A DNA stretch of 12,863 nucleotides from JAVBSX01 sp964576215 (GCA_964576215.1 CAZNVM010000208.1:1-12863); one strand, 5' to 3'. Positions 1 to 6,925 are shown, numbered from the stretch's first letter. Numbers and translations are program-made. Notes: generated by a model from the letters alone, not told the origin.

Positions 1-197
1 TGAATTATCGCGAGCGATTGTCGGAGGGTCGAGCGATAGGAAGTGGTCAGGTGGAGGGTGCGTGCAAGAATATGATAGGGAGGCGGTTGAAGCAAACGGG
101 AGCGAAGTGGCTGGTCTCCCGCCTCAATCGGATGACGGTCCTGTGTGCCGTCCGGTACAGTAGCCACTGGAAAAAATACTGGATTCGGGCTACGTAA
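1..197 (+). CDS. ISKra4-family transposase, C-terminal fragment (cut by window edge)
   Basis: An open frame enters from the left edge (first full codon at 3) and ends at TAA 195-197, giving 64 residues with no start inside the window. The peptide has the stretch IGSGQVEGACKNMIGRRLKQ followed by a TGAKW-like segment and a Trp/Tyr-rich tail (SSHWKKYW). This resembles the conserved C-terminal end of ISKra4-type DDE transposases, where the Glu of the VEGACK motif is the likely third catalytic acidic residue. The protein would cut and join insertion-sequence ends. Whether the copy is complete cannot be judged because its 5' part lies outside. Transcription points toward the tRNA-Ala gene about 115 bases downstream. 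I could not identify the right terminal inverted repeat between 198 and 270 without the left end for comparison. Family assignment rests on recalled motif similarity and is fairly secure. Confidence 0.72.
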   Translation, partial: NYRERLSEGRAIGSGQVEGACKNMIGRRLKQTGAKWLVSRLNRMTVLCAVRYSSHWKKYWIRAT

Positions 198-271
198 TGC
201 AAAAAGGTTTTTACGCACCCCATCCGGAGCCGTGATGTCGCGGTCGATGGACTGGACTTTGTATGGAGGGA

Positions 272-299
272 TTGCATCGACGAAAGTTACGGGTATACT
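272..299 (+). promoter_or_regulatory. Sigma70-type promoter of tRNA-Ala
   Basis: TTGCAT (272-277) and TATACT (294-299) are separated by 16 bases. The predicted start site near 306 lies a few bases before the mature tRNA 5' end at 313, a normal arrangement for a bacterial tRNA gene. The -10 box matches consensus in five of six positions. The assignment is by inspection only. Confidence 0.5.
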
Positions 300-312
300 G
301 AGTGACTCATTG

Positions 313-385
313 GGGGCTATAGCTCAGTTGGGAGAGCATCGCGTTTGCAACGCGGGGGTCGTCGGTTCAAGTCCGTCTAGCTCCA
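313..385 (+). tRNA. tRNA-Ala, anticodon TGC
   Basis: The 73 bases fold as a cloverleaf. The acceptor GGGGCTA (313-319) pairs with TAGCTCC (378-384), with discriminator A385 and no encoded CCA. The D arm contains AGCTCAGTTGGGAGAGC. The anticodon stem 339-343/351-355 closes the loop TTTGCAA, with TGC at 346-348, which decodes alanine. The T loop TTCAAGT (366-372) is canonical. The five-base T stem 361-365/373-377 carries one T-T mismatch (362/376), so the gene is slightly irregular although its core identity is clear. The truncated recombinase gene lies 114 bases downstream, as expected if this tRNA served as an integration target. Confidence 0.95.
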
Positions 386-401
386 TTGACGTAAAGTCAA
401 T
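385..401. repeat. Short inverted repeat directly after the tRNA
   Basis: ATTGAC (385-390) and GTCAAT (396-401) form a six-base stem with a five-base loop, starting on the last base of the tRNA. Only a weak T-poor stretch follows, so it is a poor terminator. Its place at a tRNA 3' end next to a recombinase remnant would also suit a recombinase arm or core site, but this is inference. Confidence 0.3.
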
Positions 402-459
402 AATATCAAGTGTTTGCAGCACTTTTGAAAATCAGTTGCATGGGTTATTGAAACTTCTT

Positions 460-481
460 AGACATCGTAATTACGATGTCT
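460..481. promoter_or_regulatory. Perfect 22-bp palindrome upstream of the recombinase remnant
   Basis: The half-site AGACATCGTAA (460-470) is followed immediately by its exact reverse complement (471-481), with no spacer. The Shine-Dalgarno-like GGAAAGGGG (482-490) and the ATG at 500 follow directly. A zero-spacer symmetric site is typical of a dimeric repressor operator. In RNA the stem could extend by G-U and A-U pairs into the purine-rich ribosome site. Either would control the recombinase gene. No T tract follows, so it is not a standard terminator. Confidence 0.55.
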
Positions 482-499
482 GGAAAGGGGACGTAACTT

Positions 500-901
500 A
501 TGCGAAAACAGAAAAAAAACAGATTACCCGGAATGTGCAAGGACCGAAACCAAGCACTTTCCTGGTACAAGGGGAAACGTTACTATCACGGTGTTTGGGG
601 TTCGCCCGAAGCTGATAGGAACTACAAGCGATTCCTTACTAAATTGATAGAGTATCCCGGCCTACCTTTGCAGGTTGAGGGGACTGGTGAAGTTCTCGTT
701 TCGGAACTTACCGCCAGGTTTTTGAAGTATGTAGAATCTCGGAATAAGGGTAAGACCTACGAAGGACACTTCAAACGTGCTATCGGGTTCCTTGTTGAGA
801 CTTATGGGGAATTCGTACTGGTGATTTGGGTAGGAACGGAGGCTATCAGTTGGCTATTATTGGTCATTTTTTCCTCCCTTACTTGGAAATTTAACTCCTG
901 A
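500..901 (+). pseudogene. Tyrosine recombinase/integrase, N-terminal fragment
   Basis: ATG500 follows GGAAAGGGG with a 9-base gap. The open frame encodes 133 residues, but only about the first 105 look like a real protein. Residues 23-50 (YKGKRYYHGVWGSPEADRNY and following) and 66-103 (VSELTARFLKYVES, then TYEGHFKRAIGFLVETYG) match the arm-binding and core-binding N-terminus of planctomycete site-specific integrases, where a GPHG-S/T-x-EA motif is usual. After about nucleotide 815 the reading becomes hydrophobic nonsense (VLVIWVGTEAISWLLLVIFS). The whole catalytic domain (R-H-R-Y) is missing. It therefore cannot recombine DNA by itself. It begins 114 bases after tRNA-Ala and points away from it, the usual position of an integrase next to its attachment site. 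I read it as the left end of a decayed integrative element. Confidence 0.7.
802..867 (-). pseudogene. First codons of an unidentified gene, cut off by the junction near 815
   Basis: ATG at 867-865 has a strong ribosome site, GGGAGG at 878-873, five bases upstream. It overlaps the stop codon of the preceding HTH-like fragment by 11 bases, as in translationally coupled genes. The reading is MTNNSQLIASVPTQ and then runs into sequence that on the other strand belongs to the recombinase, ending after 21 codons. I interpret it as the start of an element gene whose body was removed by the same deletion that truncated the recombinase. Product unknown. Confidence 0.35.
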
Positions 902-1132
902 TTTTTCCAGGTCTTTCATCGCGGCAGTGTGTCTCGCTGAACGTTTCGCCGCCGATTCAATAAGTGGAGGCGAAGTAGGCTGGGCCGTATCGGCACTTTG
1001 TAAAAAGTTCCTAACCGTTTCAGCATTCCAGCGAAGCGTCTGCTTCGGTCCCGAAGGAATCGGCAGAGGGAACTTCCCATATCCTTCTCTTGCTTTTTGA
1101 GTTCTGCGATAAACAGATACTCGGCTTTTGGA
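857..1132 (-). pseudogene. HTH/AlpA-excisionase-like protein, C-terminal fragment
   Basis: This 91-codon open stretch on the minus strand has no ATG start; it is open from 1132 and stops at 859-857. Its first half, VSVYRRTQKAREGYGKFPLP followed by IPSGPKQTLRWNAETVRNFL, has the layout of AlpA/excisionase-type winged HTH proteins: the end of a recognition helix, a 'GKFP-x-P' turn, then an 'LRW-x-x-x-x-V-x-x-FL' helix. The tail is basic and low in hydrophobicity (AAKRSARHTAAMKDLEKSG). Such proteins act as recombination directionality factors or small repressors in integrative elements. The N-terminal half of the HTH is missing where HSP90-like sequence begins (near 1130), so this is a remnant. 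Its stop overlaps the start of the next minus-strand reading frame. Family assignment is by motif resemblance and only moderately sure. Confidence 0.45.
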
Positions 1133-1244
1133 TCAATTCCCGAATTGCGGCAGAAGGTTCGCTATAGAGCGACGTCCCCATCAGGTCGATCATCCCCGGC
1201 AGGTCTACCGTAAAAGGAAACGTTTTTTCAAGGATTGGTGACAA
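1020..1244 (-). pseudogene. HSP90-family (HtpG-like) ATPase, N-terminal fragment
   Basis: Reading starts at TTG 1244-1242. Residues 8-38 (TFPFTVDLPGMIDLMGTSLY, then SEPSAAIRELIQ) match the first helices of HSP90/HtpG GHKL ATPases, where the consensus runs 'F-x-x-D...L...LYS-x-P...RELIQNA-x-DA'. The match stops exactly before the Mg-binding Asn (ELIQ, then KPSICLS instead of NAxDA), at about nucleotide 1130. The remaining ~36 codons are out-of-frame reading of the HTH fragment. No ATP-binding N, G1 or G2 box remains, so no chaperone can be made. It starts 15 bases after the stop of the GH38-like gene on the same strand and in the same frame, so the two were probably cotranscribed. No clear ribosome site is seen before the TTG, so the start is uncertain; the family call is fairly strong despite the short length. 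Confidence 0.6.
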
Positions 1245-1259
1245 ATTTTTTTGAGGAAG

Positions 1260-4200
1260 TTAGGATTGCAGTTCTGTTGTTTTCCATTGCAATTCAATCG
1301 GCAGCATTTCCCGACCGTGCATTTCGAGTCGAATGCGGTCTCCCTCCGTGACAGGTAGCTCTTCGCCGGGAACACGCAACAAGTCCGTCTTATACGCTTG
1401 GGCAATCGGCAAGAACGCACGAAAATGGAACGCCGTCTTGCGGTTTTCCGTTTCCAAAAGGATTGCCCGTAACCCGGTCAGGCGGTTCTCTTCCTCGAAC
1501 AACGGTTCCAGACGCAACACGATCACGTTTTTCGCACTCACGGAGAACAACCAGGCGAACGGGTTTTTCGGAACAGGAATCATTCCGGTCGCCGCCGTTT
1601 GGAGATCGGAAAGCAGGTAATCCTGTGCCGAGCGGACCGGTTGTGGAACGTCAACGGCAATCGCAAGCCGGAATGTTCGTGTTCTTTCCCCTTGCGGAAT
1701 GAAAATGGTGTCAAGCCGGTTGTCGTCGAACAACCGGTGATACGGAAGTCCGCCGGTGAGAATCGTGATCGATTCCCCCAGTTCGTTGCGCAAATCAATG
1801 AATTCCGGCGCGGTCAACTGGCTCAGGTTCATCGAATACGCCCCGTTTTGTACGCCGCAGCGGATGGTGTCAAGCGAGTCGGTCCACGCAAACCGGGCCG
1901 CATAGTACGAATCCCACGGCATGTCGCCGGGCTGTAGAACCGGGTCAATCTCGAATTCCAGTTCCAGCACGCGGCAAAGCCGTTTGATCGTAAACGTTTC
2001 AACGTACTTTGCGGCAAGCGTTCCGTCGGGCCGCATGAGTCGTCCGGCGATTTTCAATTTTCCGACCACCGGCCCGTCGGAAAGAATCTCGAACGAGTCC
2101 GCACAGGAAATCGTGTAACCGTAATTCGGTGAATTTTCGCCCCGGGTATCGTTTTTCCGTTCTTCCGCAGACAAGCGGAACGCCAACTGGTGTGCGAACC
2201 GCGTTCCCCGAATGTTCGGCGTCGTGATCGAACGCATTTCGCCCGTTTGAGTGTCGATCCGGACCTCGAAATAATCGTTACGCAAAAGATACGATTCCCT
2301 CACATGGACTTTGCTGCCGCGACGTTCGATTTTCTCTTCGACCTTTTCGACCAGCGGCGGCTCACCGTCGGAATCCCGCTTCGGCTTGTATTGCAGCGAA
2401 AGGAAGAAGCGTTTGAGTTTTTCGGAAAGCGATTTCGGTACAGGCGGTACGGGAGCAACCGGTTCCGGTGCTTTTTCGCCCGCCGTCGGTCCGATCCAAA
2501 GGTATCCGAGAGCAGGAACCTCGACGACCGCTTCCTTGCGAATTTTTCCGTCGTGTTCGTGTTCCCGTACAAGCAGGATTTTTTCGGAAGTTTTTGGCAA
2601 CTCCTTCAGTTCGGAAATATCGACGACCATCGTTCGCGGGAAGCTGAGCGGATTCGGTACGAAAATACCGACGTTTTCTTCTCGCTTTTCAACGGTTTTA
2701 CCGTACACGGCCAAAGCGAGAGCCGTCCCGGAAGACCCGGCGGTTTCGGCGATTTGCGTTTCAGCCGCATCGTCGTAATTGTCGCTGGACGAATTTTGAA
2801 AGAGGCGGTTTTCAATCGCTTCCATCATCGGAGCGAACCGTCTTTCCAGTTCGCGGCGGCTCGCTTCGTCAAGCGTTTTGTCTTTGGAAATCGTTGCGTG
2901 CAAAGTTGCAAGCGTTTGAAGTGCAAAGATCGCCGCCTGGAGCCGGTAATATCGCACCCAATCGGAGACCGGGCCGGTTTGCTCCGCCTTAACCGCCTGG
3001 AGCAGATAGTTCGTCCAGTATTTTTCGAACGGAAATGATTTCGAGACGCCGGTGTACCGTGTGTTGACGAAGTATTCCCGGATTTTCGTCAACCGGCCGC
3101 AAACGGACGAGTATCGGCTTGCCCGCATCAGGTCGAGCAACCAGGGACTCTTCTTCATCGGGTAATGGGCAAGTGCAAACGTGGACGTATGGTCGTTGTT
3201 CATCGAATAGCCCATCTTTTTCGGGAGCAGGAAAAAGGTGTCATGCTCCGCCGCGTTGAGCGGGAATTTCAGGAGCGAATCGATTTTTGTGCCGTCAATT
3301 CCCTCCCAGAAGATTTTGCTTTGCGTCTCCTTGGGAATCTGCCAGCCGTCGCGCGGCGTGAAATGAACGGCCCCTTTGTATCCGGCCAGTTTGAGAAGCT
3401 GCGGCAAAAGCGGCGTCAAACCGCGAACCATCCGTCCGTAAAAATCCGGTCTTGTACCGAGATGTTCCTTGTAGAAGAGAATCCCTTGCACGAGCCGGTC
3501 CGCAATTTCCAAAATCGGGAGCATCGGGAGCGGAGCGGCGTCAAGATCGTCGCCGATCAACTGGACGACCGGTTCCGGTTTCTCCTTCCCCTTTGTGGTG
3601 TCATTCGAGAAGCGGGCGGCGGCATCGACCGTATCGGTCGGCGATTCCACGTCTGCCTGGAGTGCGGAGCGAAGAATTTCGAGCGTTTGCGGTTCCTTTT
3701 CGACGAGTTCCCGGAGCTGTTCCGTCGGGAGAAACAGGTTCGTAAACGGCATGGACTGAATTTCGTCGCGTAAATCCTTACCGAGCGTCGTTGGCGAGGT
3801 GAGTGTCAAATCCAAAAGCGTCGCACTGCCGGGATAGAAGTATTCTTTCGATTGACCGAGCAGGTCGAACGCCCCTTGAATCGCCTGCGTCGCTTTTTCG
3901 TGTTCCCCGACCCGGTACGCCGTAACCGCTTCAAAAATTTTCGTTTTGACCTGCGAATCGTCAAGCATACTCATGTACCGCATCTGCCGCGTCATTACTT
4001 CGGTAAGCAGATAAGCGGTTCCGAACGCGTAAAGATCGTCGACGAACTCGTCGTCGAACCCGTGGTCGGTCAACTCGAATTTTTCGAGGAGCTGTTCGAC
4101 GATTTCCGGACGGTTTTCCATGTTCCGAACGACGACGGTTCCCATTTCCTCTTTGGCTTTGAACCAATCGGCGGGAACGGACGAATCGCAGCAGGGTGGC

Positions 4201-4391
4201 ACGACGGCGAGCGTGATTTTCGTTTCCTTGAGCGGATTGGTCGCACTTTCCCAGCGGGACAGTTTGCCTTCCTTTTCCAACAAGGCCGGATGGTACAACG
4301 CCGACCAAGCGGACAAAAGCTGATTCACTTCCGCCGAATCGCGTTCCAGCGACAACGATTCCAGAGAATAGCAAGGGAGAAGAACTAACAT
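1260..4391 (-). CDS. Large GH38-like (alpha-mannosidase-fold) protein, planctomycete type
   Basis: 1043 residues, no signal peptide, probably cytoplasmic. The central part has the GH38 pattern: LGTRPDFYG (312-319) followed by LLPQLLKLAGYKG, where Asp316 aligns with the usual Asp nucleophile before a Phe-x-Gly turn, and FWEGIDGTKI (361-370), matching the 'WEG-DGS' substrate loop. Around residue 700 a typical GH38 C-terminal beta-domain opening appears (LLRNDYFEVRIDTQTGEMRS). Between them is a Pro/Glu/Lys-rich linker. The N-terminus (LLPCYSLESLSLERDSAEVN) lacks the H-x-D zinc motif that starts canonical alpha-mannosidases. I recall related planctomycete proteins with PCHSLEDF there, so metal binding and true mannosidase activity are unproven. 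The start at 4391 is the natural end of similarity but has no Shine-Dalgarno; a dispersed repeat lies directly upstream. Activity on glycans is an inference from fold. Confidence 0.65.
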   Translation of the reverse strand: MLVLLPCYSLESLSLERDSAEVNQLLSAWSALYHPALLEKEGKLSRWESATNPLKETKITLAVVPPCCDSSVPADWFKAKEEMGTVVVRNMENRPEIVEQLLEKFELTDHGFDDEFVDDLYAFGTAYLLTEVMTRQMRYMSMLDDSQVKTKIFEAVTAYRVGEHEKATQAIQGAFDLLGQSKEYFYPGSATLLDLTLTSPTTLGKDLRDEIQSMPFTNLFLPTEQLRELVEKEPQTLEILRSALQADVESPTDTVDAAARFSNDTTKGKEKPEPVVQLIGDDLDAAPLPMLPILEIADRLVQGILFYKEHLGTRPDFYGRMVRGLTPLLPQLLKLAGYKGAVHFTPRDGWQIPKETQSKIFWEGIDGTKIDSLLKFPLNAAEHDTFFLLPKKMGYSMNNDHTSTFALAHYPMKKSPWLLDLMRASRYSSVCGRLTKIREYFVNTRYTGVSKSFPFEKYWTNYLLQAVKAEQTGPVSDWVRYYRLQAAIFALQTLATLHATISKDKTLDEASRRELERRFAPMMEAIENRLFQNSSSDNYDDAAETQIAETAGSSGTALALAVYGKTVEKREENVGIFVPNPLSFPRTMVVDISELKELPKTSEKILLVREHEHDGKIRKEAVVEVPALGYLWIGPTAGEKAPEPVAPVPPVPKSLSEKLKRFFLSLQYKPKRDSDGEPPLVEKVEEKIERRGSKVHVRESYLLRNDYFEVRIDTQTGEMRSITTPNIRGTRFAHQLAFRLSAEERKNDTRGENSPNYGYTISCADSFEILSDGPVVGKLKIAGRLMRPDGTLAAKYVETFTIKRLCRVLELEFEIDPVLQPGDMPWDSYYAARFAWTDSLDTIRCGVQNGAYSMNLSQLTAPEFIDLRNELGESITILTGGLPYHRLFDDNRLDTIFIPQGERTRTFRLAIAVDVPQPVRSAQDYLLSDLQTAATGMIPVPKNPFAWLFSVSAKNVIVLRLEPLFEEENRLTGLRAILLETENRKTAFHFRAFLPIAQAYKTDLLRVPGEELPVTEGDRIRLEMHGREMLPIELQWKTTELQS

Positions 4392-4409
4392 GGAAAATGA
4401 GAAATGAGA
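4391..4409. repeat. Dispersed 19-bp motif, copy 1
   Basis: TGGAAAATGAGAAATGAGA at 4391-4409 recurs with one mismatch at 10641-10659. This copy touches the start codon of the GH38-like gene (CAT at 4389-4391 on the plus strand), so it occupies the place where a ribosome site would be expected. Confidence 0.6.
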
Positions 4410-4447
4410 AAAAATGTTTGGAAGTCGCCGCGATTTCAGGTGGCCTG

Positions 4448-4466
4448 CGCCTCGCTGGGCGAGGCG
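4448..4466. repeat. GC-rich hairpin
   Basis: Seven-base perfect stem CGCCTCG/CGAGGCG with a five-base loop. No T run follows on either strand, so it is not a standard terminator. It may be one copy of a dispersed palindrome, but the window has no second copy. Confidence 0.4.
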
Positions 4467-4584
4467 GCTAAGCCTTCAAGCCAAGAGTTCCAGAAACGCT
4501 CAATTTACCAGTTTTTGTCGGTCTTGACTACCCGTTCGTTTACGGTTTGGGTTATGGACGGACAGATAATTTACGAAAAATCTC

Positions 4585-4613
4585 TTGCCGAACGAGGGAA
4601 ATCCGTGTATGCT
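4585..4613 (+). promoter_or_regulatory. Candidate promoter of the exported-protein gene
   Basis: TTGCCG (4585-4590) and TATGCT (4608-4613) have a 17-base spacer. Each matches consensus in four of six positions. The start site would be near 4620, giving a leader of about 75 bases before ATG 4695. Confidence 0.35.
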
Positions 4614-4694
4614 GAGCGTGGGGTGCTTTTTGGAATCCTTGCCGGAGCACGCGAAAAATTGCAAGTCGTTGGACGAGTTTGCCGAGGTGATACA

Positions 4695-6758
4695 ATGTTT
4701 CCCAAATGCCACAACTTTTTTATACCTTTCCTCATTCCACTACTGGTCGTTTCGTTCGGTACGGAATCGCTCGCCCAGCGTCCCAATCGCGAGGAGCGGA
4801 TTCAGCAACGTCAACAGATTCGTGAAGACCGACGAGCACAACGAGAACAACAAGCACAAGAACAGGCGTCCAACTCCACGGACCGTCCGGTGCTTAACAT
4901 TTTCCGCGAAGTGCTCAGTTCCCAATTGTCTCAAACTGCCGAGGACGGTCCGCAGGAAACGCTGCTGCTTGCCGTGTTGCGAGGGATGTTTCTGTCGCAA
5001 CAACCGACCGGCGAATTAAGACCGGTCTACATGGTTTCACTGCAAAACCTTGACGAACTCGACGCAACGCTTCAAAAAATCGCCGGTGATTCCGGTACGA
5101 AAGAGCTTTACTCCGGTTTTCGCTCGGCGGCACAGTCCTGGGGCGAAAGTTTTATGGACACGGACCGCAAGTCCGGCCTTTTTCTCCTGACCGACGGTGC
5201 TTCAACATTTCCGATGCTCTTTATTCCGCTCCAATCCGGCGACGCGGCGGCGTATCAATTCCTCGCAACGTTCGGTGCAGAGTCCGTAACACCACAAGAG
5301 GGAAACGGATACCGTTGGACCTGGCTCGGCAAAAATCCTTACATCCGTTTTTCGCAGGGGACCGTTGTCGTACAAAAAGGGGACTGGGGATATTTCGTAC
5401 CGTATCCGCTCCTTGCGATTCTTCCGGACAATCCGCAAATTCTTTTGCCGCAAACGGACGGAGTTTACCTCGTTTCCGATACCATCTTCATGGACGGTCT
5501 GCCCCGGCGACTCGGCAACGGACTGATTCGTATCGGCGAAATTGTCGTACTTTTTTCCAACCCGAAAAAGGCGAAGTACGGACCGGAACAAAAAGAAATG
5601 CTTGCCGGTTCGCTTGCGTTTGCCAAAATTCTTGTCGACGAAATCGAAACGATCTTTCGTGGCATCAAACGCAACAACGCAACCGGCGGCGTTACGCTGG
5701 AAACGGCGGTTCGCGTCGTTCCCGACGGGCAATTGGCGTGGTACATCGAGCGTCAACGGAATCGTCAAACGGCGGTTCGTGCGTTTTTTCAGCCGGACGA
5801 AGCACTTTGTGCAGGGATCGTTTCGGAAGAACTTGGCGTCAATCAAAAACGAATCGCTCACGCTTTTGTACGATATTTGTTCCGCGATATTGAAACGAAA
5901 ATGGTTGCCGAACAGCAACAGTTTGCCGCCGAAAGCGTGAAAACGGAAACGAAAATCCAGGCACCGTCGCAATCCGGCGAAGAAGCCCAAACACCGGGCG
6001 AACTCGTGAACGCTTTTTCCGGAATGATGGGACAATTCGTCGGCGGCGTCTGGAACGAATCGCTCTCGACCGCACTGCAAGCGACGAAGGACCAGTTGGA
6101 AATCGAATCCGTACACAAATTCGAAGCGATTGTCCATGAAAACGTACAGCGGGGAATTTTCGACGGAGCGATCACCGTTTTGCCGGGCGGAAACACGGTC
6201 GGAGCGTTTCAGATCACCGGCGGGGAAAAAATCGTTGCCATCCTGAGCGGGGCACAGTTGAAAATCAACACCGATCCGCGTGCGGCACATCTGAAAGGGA
6301 AAGTGTTTTTCAATTCCCGGCGGTTCGGCGAGTTCCGAATCTCGACGATTGCGTTTCCGGTCAAGGAGTTGAAAAACGCGGAAAATTTTCCGGCGTCCCT
6401 ACAGGAAAAAATCTTGTACATCAATTTTGGCATCCGGGAGGACCGGTTTTGTTTCACCGCCGGACTTGAGCCGGATTTGCTGGATGTGCTTGAAAAAGCG
6501 GTGACGCAACTGGACGAAACCGCTCCGCTTCCGGCAACGACGTTCGTTTTTTCGCCGTACCACTTCGGAAAACTGCTACAGCCGTATTCTGCGGAAATGA
6601 CAAATCGTAACGCTTCGGAACTGGTCCAAACGCTCCTCCAGGCTAACCCGGCGGAACAATTAACGTACACCATCGCTTATGCTCCGGCGACGTATTACTC
6701 AACACTGGTCGTACCAAAAGCAATGTTCAAAGCGTTGGGTGTCATGCAAAAGAAATGA
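4695..6758 (+). CDS. Exported protein of unknown function (687 aa)
   Basis: I chose ATG 4695 because GAGGTGA (4684-4690) sits four bases upstream and the next residues form a signal peptide: a basic start, hydrophobic FIPFLIPLLVVSF and an SLAQ cleavage region near residue 28. Translation could extend upstream to 4404, but that part has no such features. After the signal comes a charged Arg/Glu/Gln-rich stretch (residues 29-58), then about 600 residues of mixed alpha/beta sequence without a motif I recognise. A low-complexity linker lies near the middle (KTETKIQAPSQSGEEAQTPG). No transmembrane anchor or lipobox is seen, so it is likely periplasmic or exported. I recall similar 'hypothetical' proteins in Planctomycetes but cannot name a function. 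It is divergent from the GH38-like gene and apparently monocistronic, with the next gene behind its own promoter. Confidence 0.75.
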   Translation: MFPKCHNFFIPFLIPLLVVSFGTESLAQRPNREERIQQRQQIREDRRAQREQQAQEQASNSTDRPVLNIFREVLSSQLSQTAEDGPQETLLLAVLRGMFLSQQPTGELRPVYMVSLQNLDELDATLQKIAGDSGTKELYSGFRSAAQSWGESFMDTDRKSGLFLLTDGASTFPMLFIPLQSGDAAAYQFLATFGAESVTPQEGNGYRWTWLGKNPYIRFSQGTVVVQKGDWGYFVPYPLLAILPDNPQILLPQTDGVYLVSDTIFMDGLPRRLGNGLIRIGEIVVLFSNPKKAKYGPEQKEMLAGSLAFAKILVDEIETIFRGIKRNNATGGVTLETAVRVVPDGQLAWYIERQRNRQTAVRAFFQPDEALCAGIVSEELGVNQKRIAHAFVRYLFRDIETKMVAEQQQFAAESVKTETKIQAPSQSGEEAQTPGELVNAFSGMMGQFVGGVWNESLSTALQATKDQLEIESVHKFEAIVHENVQRGIFDGAITVLPGGNTVGAFQITGGEKIVAILSGAQLKINTDPRAAHLKGKVFFNSRRFGEFRISTIAFPVKELKNAENFPASLQEKILYINFGIREDRFCFTAGLEPDLLDVLEKAVTQLDETAPLPATTFVFSPYHFGKLLQPYSAEMTNRNASELVQTLLQANPAEQLTYTIAYAPATYYSTLVVPKAMFKALGVMQKK

Positions 6759-6799
6759 TCGTAACCCATTCCTTCTCAGGATGACTTTGCGTATCGCTC

Positions 6800-6828
6800 T
6801 TGACTTTTTTCGACATTGCCCCGATAAT
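6800..6828 (+). promoter_or_regulatory. Strong sigma70-type promoter of the alarmone synthetase gene
   Basis: TTGACT (6800-6805), a 17-base spacer, then GATAAT (6823-6828). Both boxes match consensus in five of six positions, making this one of the best promoter-like sites in the window. The start site near 6835 leaves a leader of about 90 bases before ATG 6926, in which I see no riboswitch or hairpin. Confidence 0.6.
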
Positions 6829-6925
6829 GACGCTTGATCTTCTATTGATGAACTCCTTTCTTGAATGAGCAGTAACTTATTTTGTTGTAATACGTTAGGA
6901 CGTAATTCCAACGACGGTATCTATC

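Larger units (their letters stand above)
4392..4694. other. Divergent intergenic region, 303 bp
   Basis: The region separates the GH38-like gene (-) from the exported protein (+). It holds the dispersed motif (4391-4409), a GC hairpin (CGCCTCG 4448-4454 / CGAGGCG 4460-4466, loop CTGGG) and a candidate promoter at 4585-4613. An open frame from 4404 runs through it into the next gene, but its peptide looks random and precedes a clear signal peptide with its own ribosome site, so I do not count it as coding. Confidence 0.5.

Noticed and set aside
385..401. Rho-independent terminator of tRNA-Ala
   Set aside because: The six-base AT-rich stem has no following T run; kept only as an inverted repeat.
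145..615. 156-aa plus-strand open frame
   Set aside because: It runs straight through the tRNA-Ala gene and the palindrome and has no recognisable sequence; it is a chance frame.
2190..3038. 282-aa plus-strand open frame (and other frames between 1333 and 4388)
   Set aside because: Arg/Phe-rich shadow of the GH38-like gene on the other strand, which has recognisable domains and covers the whole stretch.
5202..6290. 362-aa minus-strand open frame
   Set aside because: Shadow of the exported-protein gene; composition (Arg, Phe, Asn-rich) is that of an antisense reading.
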